From Craterostigma plantagineum (Eukaryota > Streptophyta > Magnoliopsida > Lamiales > Linderniaceae), in NCBI GenBank assembly GCA_027422505.1, contig JAPQWV010000005.1, positions 12,281,501-12,345,500 of the forward strand: DNA of 64,000 nucleotides. The letters run 5' to 3'. Under the pieces are notes generated by a model that had not been told where the DNA came from, did no database searches, and saw only the letters and a program-made list of their open reading frames with translations. The position numbers were made by a program, and so were the translations under genes. Every line of letters starts with the position of its first letter. The first letter of the stretch is position 1. Of the stretch, positions 35,260 through 46,892 are shown piece after piece.

Positions 35260-36455
35260 CTTGCGACGTACTTAGTAGACGCGAACGAGTGTGTCGCTCC
35301 TGAGTCGACTAGGATGCACGTAGGGGTTTCATAGACGAGGAGGGTACCTGTTACCACAGCCGGGTTGTTTTCCGCTTCCTCGGAGGTTATAGTGTAGACC
35401 CGGGCCGGTACTCTTGGTGGTGCTGCTTGGTTTCCCGCTTGGCTCCCGGATCCACCTTCCGGACATGCCCTCAGGTAATGGCCTGTCTTGCCACATTTGA
35501 AGCAGACAGCGTTCTGGGAGTTGCAGGCTCCCGGGTGTCTCCGTGCGCACTTCGGGCATACGGGTAGGTCCAGCTGGGGTCTACCCTGATTGGGGTTAAA
35601 CTGCGGGGGTGGTCCAGGTCTATTCTGGAATCTCTGCTTTCCTTCCTTGGCGAGGAATTGCCGCTTCGGATTGCCCCCGCTCCCTTGCGGTCCTTGTGTA
35701 AACTTGCGCTTAACTTCTTGGGCGCGAGCAATTCTGGCCTCTGCCTGCTCCGCCACAAGTGCTCTCTCAGCCACTTGTGCATACGTGACTCCTTGTATTC
35801 CCGCCATACTTACATCCCGATACAGCTCGGGCTTCAACCCTTCCATGAACCGTTCGATCTTGAGCGCGTCCGTACTAACCATATGAGCAGCGAACCTCGA
35901 AAGCTGCTCAAACTTCCTGATGTACTCCGCCACGGTCATTGTTCCTTGGTGGAGGTTGATGAACTCGTTCATCCTCTGGGCTCTGACGGGGGCGGTGTAG
36001 TACTTTCCTCTAAAGATCTCCTTAAACCGATCCCAACTCATTGTTAATGGGTTCTCGATAGCTGAGACGGTGTCCCACCAGTGCCCAACGCTCCCCCTCA
36101 ACAGGTAGGCAGCGCACATAACTTTCTCCGCCTCGGGTGTGCGGCTATGCTGGAACATGTTCTCCAGCGTCCTTAGCCAATCCTCGGCGGAAGTGGGGTC
36201 TACAGCATCCTCAAACAACGGAGGATTAAGCTTTCTGAATCTCTCCCCAATCATTTCAATTCGCTCGGGTGGGGGAGGTAAGCCAGCTGATTGTCCACCA
36301 GCGTTCTGCTGTTGGATCAGCTGTTGGATTTGGGCCGATTGTTGCCGGACCAGTTCGGTGAGTTGCAGGATGGTAGCATCCCGGATATCAGGAGGGTTAT
36401 TAGTATCCCTACCCTGATCAGACTCCCTACTTCCTTCACCCCTAAGTCTAACCAT
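35226..36455 (-). CDS. gag: Tekay Gag, reading into the protease and the TRIM
   Basis: The start at 36455 (MVRLRGEGSRESDQG) lies about 140 bp after the primer site. A Gln-rich segment (residues 30-50) is followed by the retrotransposon Gag domain (AEDWLRTLENMF...LRGSVGHWW...FKEIFRGKYY...EYIRKFEQLSRFA). Then come basic Arg/Gly/Pro-rich sequence and zinc-binding motifs, CPKCARRHPGAC and the classical CCHC CFKCGKTGHYLRAC. It continues into protease with the active-site motif DSGATHSF. The frame enters the TRIM at 35264 and stops at 35226, so the last 12 or so codons are foreign. Gag itself looks complete and makes the virus-like particle that packages RNA. Confidence 0.92.
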   Translation of the reverse strand: MVRLRGEGSRESDQGRDTNNPPDIRDATILQLTELVRQQSAQIQQLIQQQNAGGQSAGLPPPPERIEMIGERFRKLNPPLFEDAVDPTSAEDWLRTLENMFQHSRTPEAEKVMCAAYLLRGSVGHWWDTVSAIENPLTMSWDRFKEIFRGKYYTAPVRAQRMNEFINLHQGTMTVAEYIRKFEQLSRFAAHMVSTDALKIERFMEGLKPELYRDVSMAGIQGVTYAQVAERALVAEQAEARIARAQEVKRKFTQGPQGSGGNPKRQFLAKEGKQRFQNRPGPPPQFNPNQGRPQLDLPVCPKCARRHPGACNSQNAVCFKCGKTGHYLRACPEGGSGSQAGNQAAPPRVPARVYTITSEEAENNPAVVTGTLLVYETPTCILVDSGATHSFASTKYVASVTPGAEEGGE

Positions 36456-36596
36456 CTTCTCAACCTATCCTGATAATTCCTAAGGCCAATAAATTAAACC
36501 ATTCAAGAAATTTACATAACATGGTACTTACGAACAAGGCCGCTTCTGTGCTTTTGAGTGTGTGTGTATGGACAGTCTGCAGGACCTGTGACAGAA

Positions 36597-36608
36597 GCTC
36601 TGATACCA
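36597..36608 (-). other. Tekay primer binding site
   Basis: TGGTATCAGAGC on the - strand starts three bases after the 5' LTR. It is complementary to initiator Met-tRNA. Confidence 0.93.
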
Positions 36609-36611
36609 CCC

Positions 36612-39566
36612 TGTCACGACCCGTCGTCCGACCTCGCATTTCGTTCTAATCCTAAGTACTTAATGATGTGTTGTCACGCAAAGGCATGAAATTACGGATA
36701 AAATTTTTCATTTTTAAAACTGCGTGCGGAAGTCTTACATACAAGTCAAAAGAATGTTCTACAGTTTCCTGGTCGTATCTACACAAAATATAAATGCGTG
36801 TGTGTGCAGCAAAAGCATCCTATGCGCCCGGCCTTCACAGGTCGTCACCCATACACACACTCCCACCTCAAAAGCAGCCGGATAGCTTCAAAAGATTGGC
36901 CTTGCGTAAAATCGGATCACGTACCGTGATCGTCCGTACCTACAACACGTAACGTAAGGATGAGCCACCGAGGCTCAGTAAGCAGAAATTATGCATGTAT
37001 GCACGTGTCCTAACGATCGACAATCCACGTCATCGTTTTCTAACGCTCATACTCTTTTTCTTATACTCGTACTCTTTTCTTAACTCGTACATCATATGGG
37101 CCCTCGGCTTTCTATCCCACTATGCGCCATCTCTTAGAGATCTCAATCCACGAGGGATTCGTACGTGTGTGGAGGTTCACACACTGGAAGGTCACCCGAA
37201 GGAATCTTCCCTTACTCAGTGTGGCCTTCACGCGGACGCTTCTCACTGGTAGCCAACACCGAGGCCACTAACCTCGGAGGTCACCCGAAGGAATCTTCCC
37301 ATCCGGGTAGTGTTTACACACTAGAAGGTCACCCGAAGGAATCTTCCTTTACTCAGTGTGTGCCCCGGGTCGCATCCTCCAGGTTGCATCTCCCGCATAC
37401 GGGGTGTTCCCCCAGCCTCTTATACAGGCCCTATGGCTTCATTCGCCATGGCTGCATAGGGGAGCCGTGACTCTTCATTGAGTCGACACAAACGCCAGTA
37501 TCGGCGAGTATACATTGCACACAGGCAATTTTATGCACGCTCTTACCTCGCGTCTTACGTACTACGCATGCGTGCAAATGCTCATGCCATGCTCATAAAA
37601 ATATGCAGATCACGCTATCATGCATAAAATTAAATCATGCCGTACGTACACATTCCACATAAAGTCACGTAAGCACAAAATCACATAATTATACGCAGGC
37701 AAGTTACGTGTCGTAGTTGGATTTCTACTTACCTGTCGTCCGTGCTATGCTCATTCACTGCTCCGGGAATTATCTACTGTTCGACTTTTAGACATAAATA
37801 TCATTGTATCAGTATTATGCCTTTGTTAAATAATTAGGTCGAACTAATTTATTTGACTACATTAATTTTGCTAGAATCTCTAAGTCGCTCGATTCTAGCT
37901 AGGCTAAGTTTCTAAGTTACTTGTTTCCCATTCCAAGTCACGCTAGCATTCAATTAAAACCTAAGTATATATATATATAGGTACATCTCGGCGAAAGTTA
38001 AAAGTTAATTTTTAATCAAAGTTAGATTCGCTCAATTGCTTAATCTTCAAATCGTCCGATTCTTCATGGCTTGTTTTCGATCGATCATCACTGTCCCAAT
38101 CGCCCAATTTAGAAATTTCCGTGCACGTAAATCATGAAATCGCCCGATTCAATTTCCACCACCCTATCGTAAGGGTTTCGTCCGATTTCCCATGTATGCA
38201 AATCGCCCGATTCGTGTTTAATCCACTTCGATTTCGCCCGATTTAATTTGCATGAAATCCTCCATCGGCCGATTTCTAAATCGCCGCGTGTTTTCATCAT
38301 CATGACATCACCCTCATTTCGCCCGATTCCAAGCATGCCATGAGGGTTTTGCCGCTCTTGAAATCGCACGATTCGTTCGGTCTTGAAATCGCCCGATTTC
38401 ATTGTTTGAAGCACCACAAATCCGAGTTCTTCTAGTCCTTGAATCACCCGATTAAATTGCTTCTCACATTCATTTCGATCGATTCCTCACATGCGAACAA
38501 TTCGCCCGATTCTAGTGTTTTCATTCGCGCGATTACTAAATTATTTACTTCATTTCCCATGCTATTCTATTCCTTTCAATTGGCCGATTTGTGAAGTATT
38601 CAAACTAAAATCGCCGAGACTTATTCTATACGTAATTCATTTTCAGTCGCACGATTTGTCACTCAAACTAAAATCGCCCGAAACCACCTAATTTTCCCCG
38701 ATTCGATCGATCCTTAAATCATCTACCCGAAAGCACATTCATAGTTCAATCTGCCCAGAATTTCTAAGTTCTAAGGTTTTATTCTACTCCATAAACCTCA
38801 AACACTACTTTAAGATCTTCTCATGCTAAAGTGATGAACTCTAGAATAAGTTAGACTAACCACAACCTAGCAAAATATCAAGGAAACCCTCGGTTATAAT
38901 TTCACACCTAATCCTAGGGTTTTTGCCGTCTATGGTACACTTAAATTCTCAATTTTTTCCTTAATCCCCAACGTAATTTAGTCAAATAATCTAAGTAAGG
39001 AAAATCACAATAACTTGAGGTATTAATTTCGCTTACCAACTTCGACGCTCGAGCTACTTGGTGTGCTTTGTGTTAAAATCTTCTCGGCTCCTTCTCCTTT
39101 CTCTTTCACTTTGTTTTTCGATGGTTTCTTAAGTGTGGTTATGGGGTTGAAAAGTTTGGATTAGATAGATATTTTTAGCAAGGAACAAGGTGATGGGACT
39201 TTGTGGCGTGGGTTTTCCTTGTTTTAAGGAAATTTTGTCTCCCATTAGACTTTTCATATATTGGGCCTCATTGTTAAGTTCTAGTCCAAAATAATAAATT
39301 CCTAGCCCAATTCCACTCTTTCTTTTGTCACCTTAATTATGCCTTTTTCCTTCTTTACTTTCGAAAATCCCTCTCAAAGCTTAGGTGTTATCGTAAGCAC
39401 ATAGTTGTTAGCACTTAATTGTACGTAATTGACACAAAATCACGAGCACGAAATTCGTACAATCACATAATAAGCATATAGCACATACGCAAATAAACAC
39501 GTAATCACTTAGATTATACATTCGTAATTTATTGGCCAACTAAATTACGAGGACTCGGGTCCTACA
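36612..39566 (-). repeat. Tekay 5' LTR
   Basis: 2955 bp, the partner of 27986-30947. Differences are scattered substitutions, a 4-base insertion (ACAT-like, about 37511), and a shorter TA run (37963-37979). It is followed by TAGGT and the resumed RepHel reading frame. Confidence 0.95.
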
Positions 39567-42092
39567 TAGGTGGATAGTACCCTACAATAGGGATTTGTGT
39601 GTCAAATATGATGCTCACATAAATGTAGAACGTGTAGCAGTTCGAAGCGTGATTAAGTATCTATACAAGTATATCCACAAAGGTCATGATCGAGCAACGT
39701 TTGTCATTGAATATGTTCAACCTCGGAATAACATTGATGCAGCACAACCACATCGTATTGATGAGGTAAAGCAATATTTAGACTGTCGTTACATCTCTGC
39801 TATAGAAGCATGTTGGAGGGTTTTTGATTTCGCCCTCCAACACCAATACCCATCTGTTGAGAGAATGCAGTTTCATTTACTGGGCGACCAAAACATTGTC
39901 TTTCATGACAATGATGATCTGCATGAAGTAGTTAATCGGCCACAGAACACAATGTTGACATGTGGTTCTAAACAAACAAACGGTCTCATGAAGCGCGAAC
40001 TTTGACATATTCGGATTTTCCAACGGAATGGTTATGGAACCGTCAGAGTAAAACATGGAGAAAGCGTCAACAAAGAATTTCTATTGGGAGACTGCCTTTT
40101 GCGCATCCAAATTCTGGTGAGCGCTACTATCACAGGATGCTTCTTATGAAGGTTCGTGGTGCAATGTCGTATGAGGACATACGCACGGTAAGGGGAGTTA
40201 TTCAGCCGACATTTCAGGCAGCGTGTCTTGAATTAGGATTGCTCGACGACAATAATGAATGGAATGATGCTTTAAGAGAAGCATCGACATGGACTATAGG
40301 TGCGCAACTAAGAAATATGTTTTGCTCCATATTGATGTTCGCCGAAGTAGACGATCCAGCGAGAATATGGGAAGCACATTGGACAAACATGACTGACGAT
40401 CTTAAATATATGATTCAACGTCGATCGAATAATTTTGACTTACGCCTTAGAGATGAAGACCGTCGTAACTTAGGTATCCTTGAGATTGAGCACATCCTCA
40501 ACAAAAATGGGAGGTCATTGAAAGATTATCCACAAATACCACAACCATCATTACAGGATGCGCACCGCGCCACCAATCGGTTGATAATGGACGAACTTGA
40601 TTACGATGCATTGTTAGAGTTGGAAAATTACGAAAATCTTGCTCGGGGGCTTAATTCAGACCAATATAGAGTATTTTATGCGATCATGAGAGCTCATGAT
40701 CAAAATAGAGGTGGATTATTCTTTGCTTATGGTAGTGGCGGAACTGGAAAGACCTACTTGTGAAATACATTGGTATCTAAATTTAGGTCAGAAAGACATA
40801 TCGTTCTTTCAGTCGCATCTTCAGGAATTGCTGCCTTATTACTGCCTGGTGGGAAAACTGCTCACTCTACGTTTAAGATACTGTTAAATTCTGCTGAAAA
40901 TTCTGTTTGTTCGTTTGATAAATCGTCATCACGAGCTAAACTAATTCGATCAGCGTCGTTGATAATTTGGGATGAGGCTCCTATGACTAACCGACTCGCA
41001 TTTGAGGCCGTCGACCGTCATTTCAGGGATATTTGTGACAATGATTTTCCTTTCGGAGGTAAATTATTTGTATTAGGGGGTGACTTCAGACAAATATTAC
41101 CGGTTGTTGCAAATGGTGGTCGAGAAGCAATTGTCGCATCTACTTTGCACCGTTCTACTTTTTGGAGTGATTGTCAACTCATGAAGCTACAAATAAACAT
41201 GCGACTTTGTGGTGGTGGTTTTTCGAGTGAAGAATTACGAAGACTTACACAATTCGGTAAATGGATCTTAGATATAGGGGACGGCATATTGCCTGGAAGA
41301 TCTCTAACAATCATCGGTGAACCGAATTGGATTGATATTCCGATGGATTTATTGATAATAGACGATGCGCATGGGGTTGATAATTTAATTGCTTCAACTT
41401 ATGAAGACCTAATGACACGGTATTCTGATTTGCTGTATCTTAAGGAACGAGCAATACTAGCGCCAACTAATAGTGATGTCGACATTCTCAATTCAAAAAT
41501 CTTATCGATTCTTCCCGGAACTTCTCTAAATTACTTGAGTTCGGATAGAATATGTTCGTCAGAGGCTGGTGAATCGATGGAAGAAATGAATCCGATTGAG
41601 TTGCTACATTCCACGAATTATGCTGGTCTTCCCAACCATTATCTCGAACTAAAAGTAGGAGCACCAGTCATTTTATTGCGCAACATGAACCAATCAATTG
41701 GTTTGTGTAATGGGACACGGTTGGTTATTTACAAGCTCGGGGATAAGGTGATTGAAGCGACTGTAATTTCAGGGCCGAAGACAGGTGATAATGTTCTCAT
41801 TCCGCGCATTGATTTATCACCCTCCAACCAAGAGGCGGGTTTTTCCATAAGAAGAAGACAATTTCCTCTTAAATTGGCACTTGGGATGACAATTAATAAA
41901 AGTCAGGGTCAGACATTGAATTCAGTTGGTTTATATCTTCCGAATCCTGTCTTCAGCCATGGACAACTCTATGTTGCACTCTCCCGTGTCACATCACCCA
42001 ATGGGCTCAAGATTCTCGTACGCAACAGGAGTGATCTGCCTGAAAATGTTACAAAGAATGTCGTGTATAGTGAAGTTTTATCCAATATGTAG
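39567..42092 (+). pseudogene. RepHel of Helitron B, 3' part (Y2 region and helicase)
   Basis: Reading resumes with GGATAGTACC right after the Tekay copy of the TSD. The two-Tyr block KYLYKYIHKGHDRA lies at about 39657-39698. A one-base loss at about 39962 shifts the frame (NTMLTCGSK). The helicase follows from 40002 with Walker A GSGGTGKTYL (40731-40760), interrupted at once by TGA (40761-40763) where the A copy has TGG (Trp). It then runs open through Walker B IIWDEAP to the end at 42092 (440 codons). PIF1-type helicases unwind 5'-3' and act with Rep in rolling-circle transposition. This copy cannot make an intact protein. Confidence 0.9.
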
Positions 42093-42343
42093 TGATAATA
42101 TTTTTTGTATTTTAATTTCTATGGTGTATTAATACGATTTTATTGTTTTTTTTTAATTTCATTTACATTGTTTCTCTTTAATTGTTTCTCTTATTCGCAT
42201 GTACCTTGATCCTCTTTATTTATTTATATCCAACATGTAATGAACAATATTATCTGCAATTTCATTTGTGTTGTTAAAACTTTATTTTTTAAGTTTTTAT
42301 AAATTTTTATGCTTTATATATTTATATAATATTATAATTTCAG

Positions 42344-44340
42344 ATGGAACATCTAACATACAAACCAGTTAGACAAATATGCCCCTACAATTATACGTGG
42401 CATTTGCGTGGGCGTTTATTGTGGCGCTACGATCTTCATACTCGAGTCCGATCCAGTAAAGAGTTTAGGGTACAGAATTTAATCTTCATTGACGTTGAGG
42501 TATGAAATTTATATTCAGTAAATCTTAAATTTTTTAACCTTATCATTCAAGACTGATCCACGTGTGTTATTTATTAACCATTTCTTTTTACAGGGAACGG
42601 AAATACAAATAACTTTATACGATGATGATATTGACAAATATCTACATAATCTGAACTTAGGGACGGTGTATTGCATTAATAATTTAAGCGTGGACGCTGC
42701 CTCAGATTTGGATTGGCCTGTGCCATTATAAGTTAAATTTTAACCGAAATACCAAAATTGTAGATACTCGACATCTCATTGATGATGATGTTCCTCTACA
42801 CAACTTTCGGTTTGATCAACTAAGTACAATTCATCAGTATGCCAGTCACAAGGACCACTTAGTCAGTGAGTAATCCTCATTTTATTTTTCCACTAATCGT
42901 TAAACATTATTAATTATGTTGTCTTTCAATGTTCGTTGCAGATGCGGTTGGCTTTGTGGTTTATGTTGGTGATTTGGAAAATGTTAGTTTCCAGAAAAAA
43001 ATGGCACGGTTGTCGAAACTCATGTTCGTAACGTCTTAATTTGTGACACGAGGTACTCCTGTAATACGTCGAATATCCCAAGAATAATATTGTTACCATC
43101 TATCTAATTTCTTGCTATTTTGTTTTTCAGCACGAATGTAATGAAAATTTCACTATGGGGAAACTTTGCAACATCTGGAGATTATAAACTTTTATTTGAT
43201 GCAACAAAGATTCAGATTCTGGTAGCATCGAGAGTTGAAGTAAAGAATTTCGATGGTTAGTACAACAATTTACATAGTTTATTATATGTTTTGGCATGTT
43301 AATGATCACAACCTTCTTTTCATTCTGCAACGTATGTTTTTACTATGAGGATCGCTTTAGGTCCGTATCTAAAGACAATAAGATTTAGCAGAGTGTTTTT
43401 GACCCAAACATTGAGGAGGCCCAAAAGATCCGTTTATGGTATGTTATTTTCTTTATACTTTTGTTAATAGTTCCTACGTATTCCCTTTGCATATCATTTA
43501 ACTAAATCATCATTGTTTGTCAGGTATGCTTGGGATAATATTGTACGAACCATATTTTATTGAGTCAAAGACGGGGAAACACTCTACATCAAGTACACAG
43601 CTTGCTTGATGCTGTTCCAATCAAATTAACTGATTACCGTGTCGCTGAGAACGTAATATTCCCTTACCTTTTCCGCAAATAAAGTATTCGTTATATCATG
43701 TTAATGATATAATATATTTTTTATGCAGATTCGGTGCTTTCGTGTATGCGCATCCATAACTCACATAGAAATGGCGACGATTTGGTACGAAACGTGTCCC
43801 CTCTGTAAGGTAAACAAGGTCACGGATGGTTATGCATAACTTGCAATAAGTTGGTTACACACACTATTCCGAGGTATTCACTTCGTCCGAAATAGAAATG
43901 CATTTATGTGATTAAATTAAAATTATATTTTCTTAATTTTTATTCTAAAATTTTTGTCTGACCTACAGATATAGATTAAAGACAACAATTAGTGACAAAT
44001 CTGGTTCTAAACAGTTGACATGCTGGGATGATCATGCGAAAGTCATATTAGGCCTATCAGCATCGGAGTTAGAGCATATTTACATTGAGGTACAACTGTT
44101 GTCACGATTCAATTTTTTTGCGGGTCTTAAATTTATTTTTTTGAACAATATTATAGGGTGGAGATGATGGCCCATTCTTACTAGAAGATTACGTGAATAA
44201 TCGCCTGATGTCGAAATTTGTGTTTATACTGGGCGCCAAAATCAAGCGATGATGAAGTAAAGGTTTCACATGTTTTTAGAGTCGATTGGGAGGAGGAGTA
44301 TAATTATTTATTCTTTAATCGAAGAGTAAGATATCATTAG
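42344..44340 (+). pseudogene. RPA70-like OB-fold gene of Helitron B
   Basis: Exon 1 (42344-42499) reads MEHLTYKPVRQICPYNYTW...NLIFIDVE with donor GTATGA. Exon 2 begins GTEIQITLYDDD (about 42594) after TTTTTACAG. Later exons resemble those of Helitron A (VVYVGDLENV, ISLWGNFATSGDYKLLFDATKIQIL, FLLEDYVNN), ending RVRYH and stop (44338-44340). Frame breaks occur at about 42725 (WPVPL then stop, while the next base phase restores YKLNFN...DHLV) and at about 43000 (KKMARLSKL against the A frame). ATG is immediately preceded by ATTTCAG, which resembles a splice acceptor. Its place downstream of RepHel is as in Helitron A. Confidence 0.78.
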
Positions 44341-44396
44341 CTAATTTTTTTTCTTTTTCTCATTAGATATAACATATTTTGATTTATATATTAAGA

Positions 44397-44413
44397 CCCG
44401 TGCATTGCACGGG
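44397..44413 (+). terminator. Helitron B 3' terminal hairpin
   Basis: CCCGTGCATTGCACGGG, then CAAAAAG and CTAG (44421-44424). It is the same hairpin as in A and C. Confidence 0.95.
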
Positions 44414-44853
44414 CAAAAAGCTAGTCCTATATATACATTTAAATGTAGGAGAGCTATCTAAACAACACGTGTCCCACATTTAAAAGACTTTATGACTTTA
44501 GTTTACTTGCTCACGTTACTATAAGAAATTAATAATTATTAATAAAAATATAACTATGCACTTAAACTCTCAATGTAGTCTCCTCAACGTGTCCACTAAA
44601 TTTATTTAATAAAAATATTATTTTAACATAATAAGTAACACACGTTCCCCATTCGCACAGTTAACACAAAAAAAAAACCAACCCTTGAATTCCCAACTGA
44701 AATGAGGAAGAGATCCCTATGAAGAACCTCAGAATCCCTTGTGATCGTCTTCCCCACATCTCCGCCATCTCACACACGGACAGACGAGAAATCGAGAGTG
44801 GGTATCGTGAATAAAACTACGTCTTCGCTTTCTTTGATTCGTCAAAGCAAACG

Positions 44854-44925
44854 ATGGGCGTATCACAATCGGAAATCTTGAATGATGTTGAGTCTTCAGA
44901 AAGTCCTCTTCACAAGCGATTGCAG
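44854..44925 (+). pseudogene. Possible captured first exon in Helitron C
   Basis: ATG opens a 24-codon segment, MGVSQSEILNDVESSESPLH and KRLQ, that ends exactly at CAG followed by GTACTG, a good donor site. MGxxxS at the start fits an N-myristoylation signal. Upstream (44700-44853) is leader-like, with CTTCCCCACATCTCC. I do not recognise the parent gene. Alternatively this is a chance frame. Confidence 0.4.
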
Positions 44926-45524
44926 GTACTGTTATCCGATTATTCGGATTGTGCGATCTGATTGGATGATCAGGTTTGCAATCTTACTCTATTTGTTGTT
45001 TGTCTTAAAGATTATGCTTCCTCAGGGGTCAGATCTACAGTGCTAGTCGGGGCTGCTCGGCTGCCAGGCGTGCTGCGAGGGGCTGTTGGGGCATATATGT
45101 GGTGTGAGTGGTGGTGCTGGGGGGCGACGGGCGAGAGTTGCGTTGGGCGGCAAACCGATCTGTTAGGCGCTGGCTGCTTGGATTCAATGGATGTTTAGGA
45201 AAGCTACGCAAGGACACTGAGGAACATGCCGGACGGCTGAGAGAAGCTGTGAAAGGGTTCAAGGGAGGTGAGCGGCGACGATGTCAGATATGATAAGTTA
45301 GGGCCGATTGTTTGGGATGGTGCAAGGGATGGGTGCAAGATTCCGGCTTCTTTTCTTTTTATAAAAAAAAAAAAGTTTTCCACTATTTGAGGCGACTATC
45401 CCTTGGCAAAATGGGGTCGGATTACCGGTCGCATAATTTCTTTGCAAGTGTTTTCATTTTCGCTTTGAAGGTGTTAGCGACGAAAAACTCCGTCGTCGTC
45501 GTTAATTCAACTGTTTTTTAGCGA

Positions 45525-45620
45525 TGAGTCGACGGATGCTTTGATATCTGAACTTAGTCGAATGATAGTTTCATCACACGGACACATCCAAGCTCGCGTC
45601 AGAGCTTTTGCTTTTTATAT
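45525..45620 (+). repeat. Copy 1 of an internal duplication in Helitron C
   Basis: The core TCGAATGATAGTTTCAT (about 45563-45579), then CGGAC, TCCAAG and CTTTTGC, resembles 46732-46785 (TCGAACGATAGTTTCAT, CGGAC, TCCAAG, CTTTGC). The flanks also share ATGAGTC. It may be two related exons of a captured gene. Confidence 0.5.
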
Positions 45621-46640
45621 ACTCTTAGGATTTACTGGGAACATGCAGAACGAGTAGGGTCACAACGACGACCTTTACATACACGGTATAATTTATTTGG
45701 CGACACATTCTTACCATAGTTTTGTGCTGTATAACCATTTGTAACTGCATCTCTGCAACTTACACTGATTACTTCTTATCATGCTTCTGTTCAGATCAAG
45801 ATAGGTTATTTGGATGAGAATGGCCTTTACACAGGTTAATTCTCCACATTTGTTCTCTGCGACTTCATCATTGCTCAGGTACGTTGGATCTACGTAGCTC
45901 TATAGTTTCATATGCACTAGGTTGTCGAATTGGTTGTCGGGTGATGGAGACAGTGCCTAAGCTCGGTTACGGCAGAAGGAAATAAGTCGATGCTCGACAG
46001 ACAACATAAGTGGTATGGAGCATATCTCCTCATCGTACAGGCTGACAGCCTGGACTATTCTAGAATATTGTGTTTTAGGTTTCTGCATTTGCTGCTATAT
46101 GTTCATCAAATTAATTCTTGCGTTTGCTCTTCCTATCAAATTTCATGGTATTCACTTCACACAAATGACTGTCCTTAACAAATGCAATTAATAACAGCAG
46201 CTTGAAATCTTTTTTGACACATTTTGTTTTACATTTTTTTCGTATATTTCCGGTATCCACTTTTCTACGTTTTGAAATATGTTCGATTGAATATTGCTAA
46301 TCCGTTTGTGATCTATATCTTCGTGGTAGATCGTTTGAATTACTTTTTGCTTTTTTAGTTGGTAGATTATTATTTAATTTATTTAATTGCTTAAGCATTT
46401 GTTTTCGATGAAGCTGTTTATATTTTTGTAATGTTGTTCTGTTCTTGATGACCATGTTTATTTTTCCTCAGTTACGATTAGTGTTAATGTTAGTACTGCT
46501 GAACTAAGGATTTCTTGAAATTATAGTTATGACAAGTTATAACCCTTTCTTTGCTGCCAATCCATTCAACATTTGCTTCACGTTTAGGTCTTCTTTTGAA
46601 TCGTGATATTGGGCTTTAATTAGTGATTTGTTGAAATTGT

Positions 46641-46892
46641 ATGGTATTTGTTGCTTTATTCTTTGCCACCACACTTGGTCAAGTTTTTTTACGAGATGAT
46701 CGATCATCAATGAGTCAAGAGACTGAATCGAACGATAGTTTCATAATGTCGGACGCGTCCAAGTTTGTCAGCTTTGCAGAAGACAAGCAGTCTCAAGATC
46801 ATGCCATACCTAATCCACAACAAGAACAGATGAATGAATATGAAGGTCATCAACACAAGCCGTCGTTTTTGAAACATCGAGTAATTGAGTAA
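46641..46892 (+). pseudogene. Open frame in Helitron C with exon-like segment
   Basis: The frame contains MSQETESNDSFIMSDASKF, rich in Ser/Asp/Glu, then SFAEDKQSQDHA and a Gln/His-rich tail ending at 46892. It overlaps the second copy of the internal duplication. Its first 20 residues (MVFVALFFATTLGQVF) look hydrophobic but could be intron read-through. I recognise no family. It is possibly the last exon of the captured gene. Otherwise 46893-47246 is featureless. Confidence 0.3.

Larger units (their letters stand above)
27986..39566 (-). mobile_element. Tekay-type chromovirus (Ty3/Gypsy), nearly intact
   Basis: A complete LTR retrotransposon on the - strand, 11.6 kb, with TSD TAGGT on both sides (27981-27985, 39567-39571). 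It has 2.96-kb LTRs beginning TGTAGGACCC and ending GGTCGTGACA on the coding strand, a primer site for initiator Met-tRNA, gag, pol with a C-terminal chromodomain, and a polypurine tract. Long LTRs plus a chromodomain after integrase fit the Tekay (Del) lineage. The LTRs differ by eye at about 20 positions plus a TA-repeat length change, so insertion is recent. It split the RepHel gene of Helitron B and later received a TRIM in its protease region. Confidence 0.93.
13662..44424 (+). mobile_element. Autonomous-type Helitron B, interrupted
   Basis: The 5' end TCCTATATATACA follows host A (13661). The 3' end is a perfect hairpin, CAAAAAG, then CTAG followed by T. It encodes RepHel (25948-27980 continued at 39567-42092) and an RPA-like gene (42344-44340), all on the + strand. 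It contains Helitron A (16399-25520, at an A|T dinucleotide), Tekay (27986-39566, TSD TAGGT) and two MITEs. Its own length without these is about 9.05 kb, against 9.12 kb for Helitron A. The leader matches Helitron A in blocks on both sides of the Helitron A insertion, which proves the nesting. Several frameshifts and a stop make it non-autonomous now. Confidence 0.93.

Noticed and set aside
45035..45293. Overlapping frames in Helitron C (GC-richer stretch)
   Set aside because: Both strands are open for similar lengths with no motif. At best it is intron or exon debris of a captured gene.
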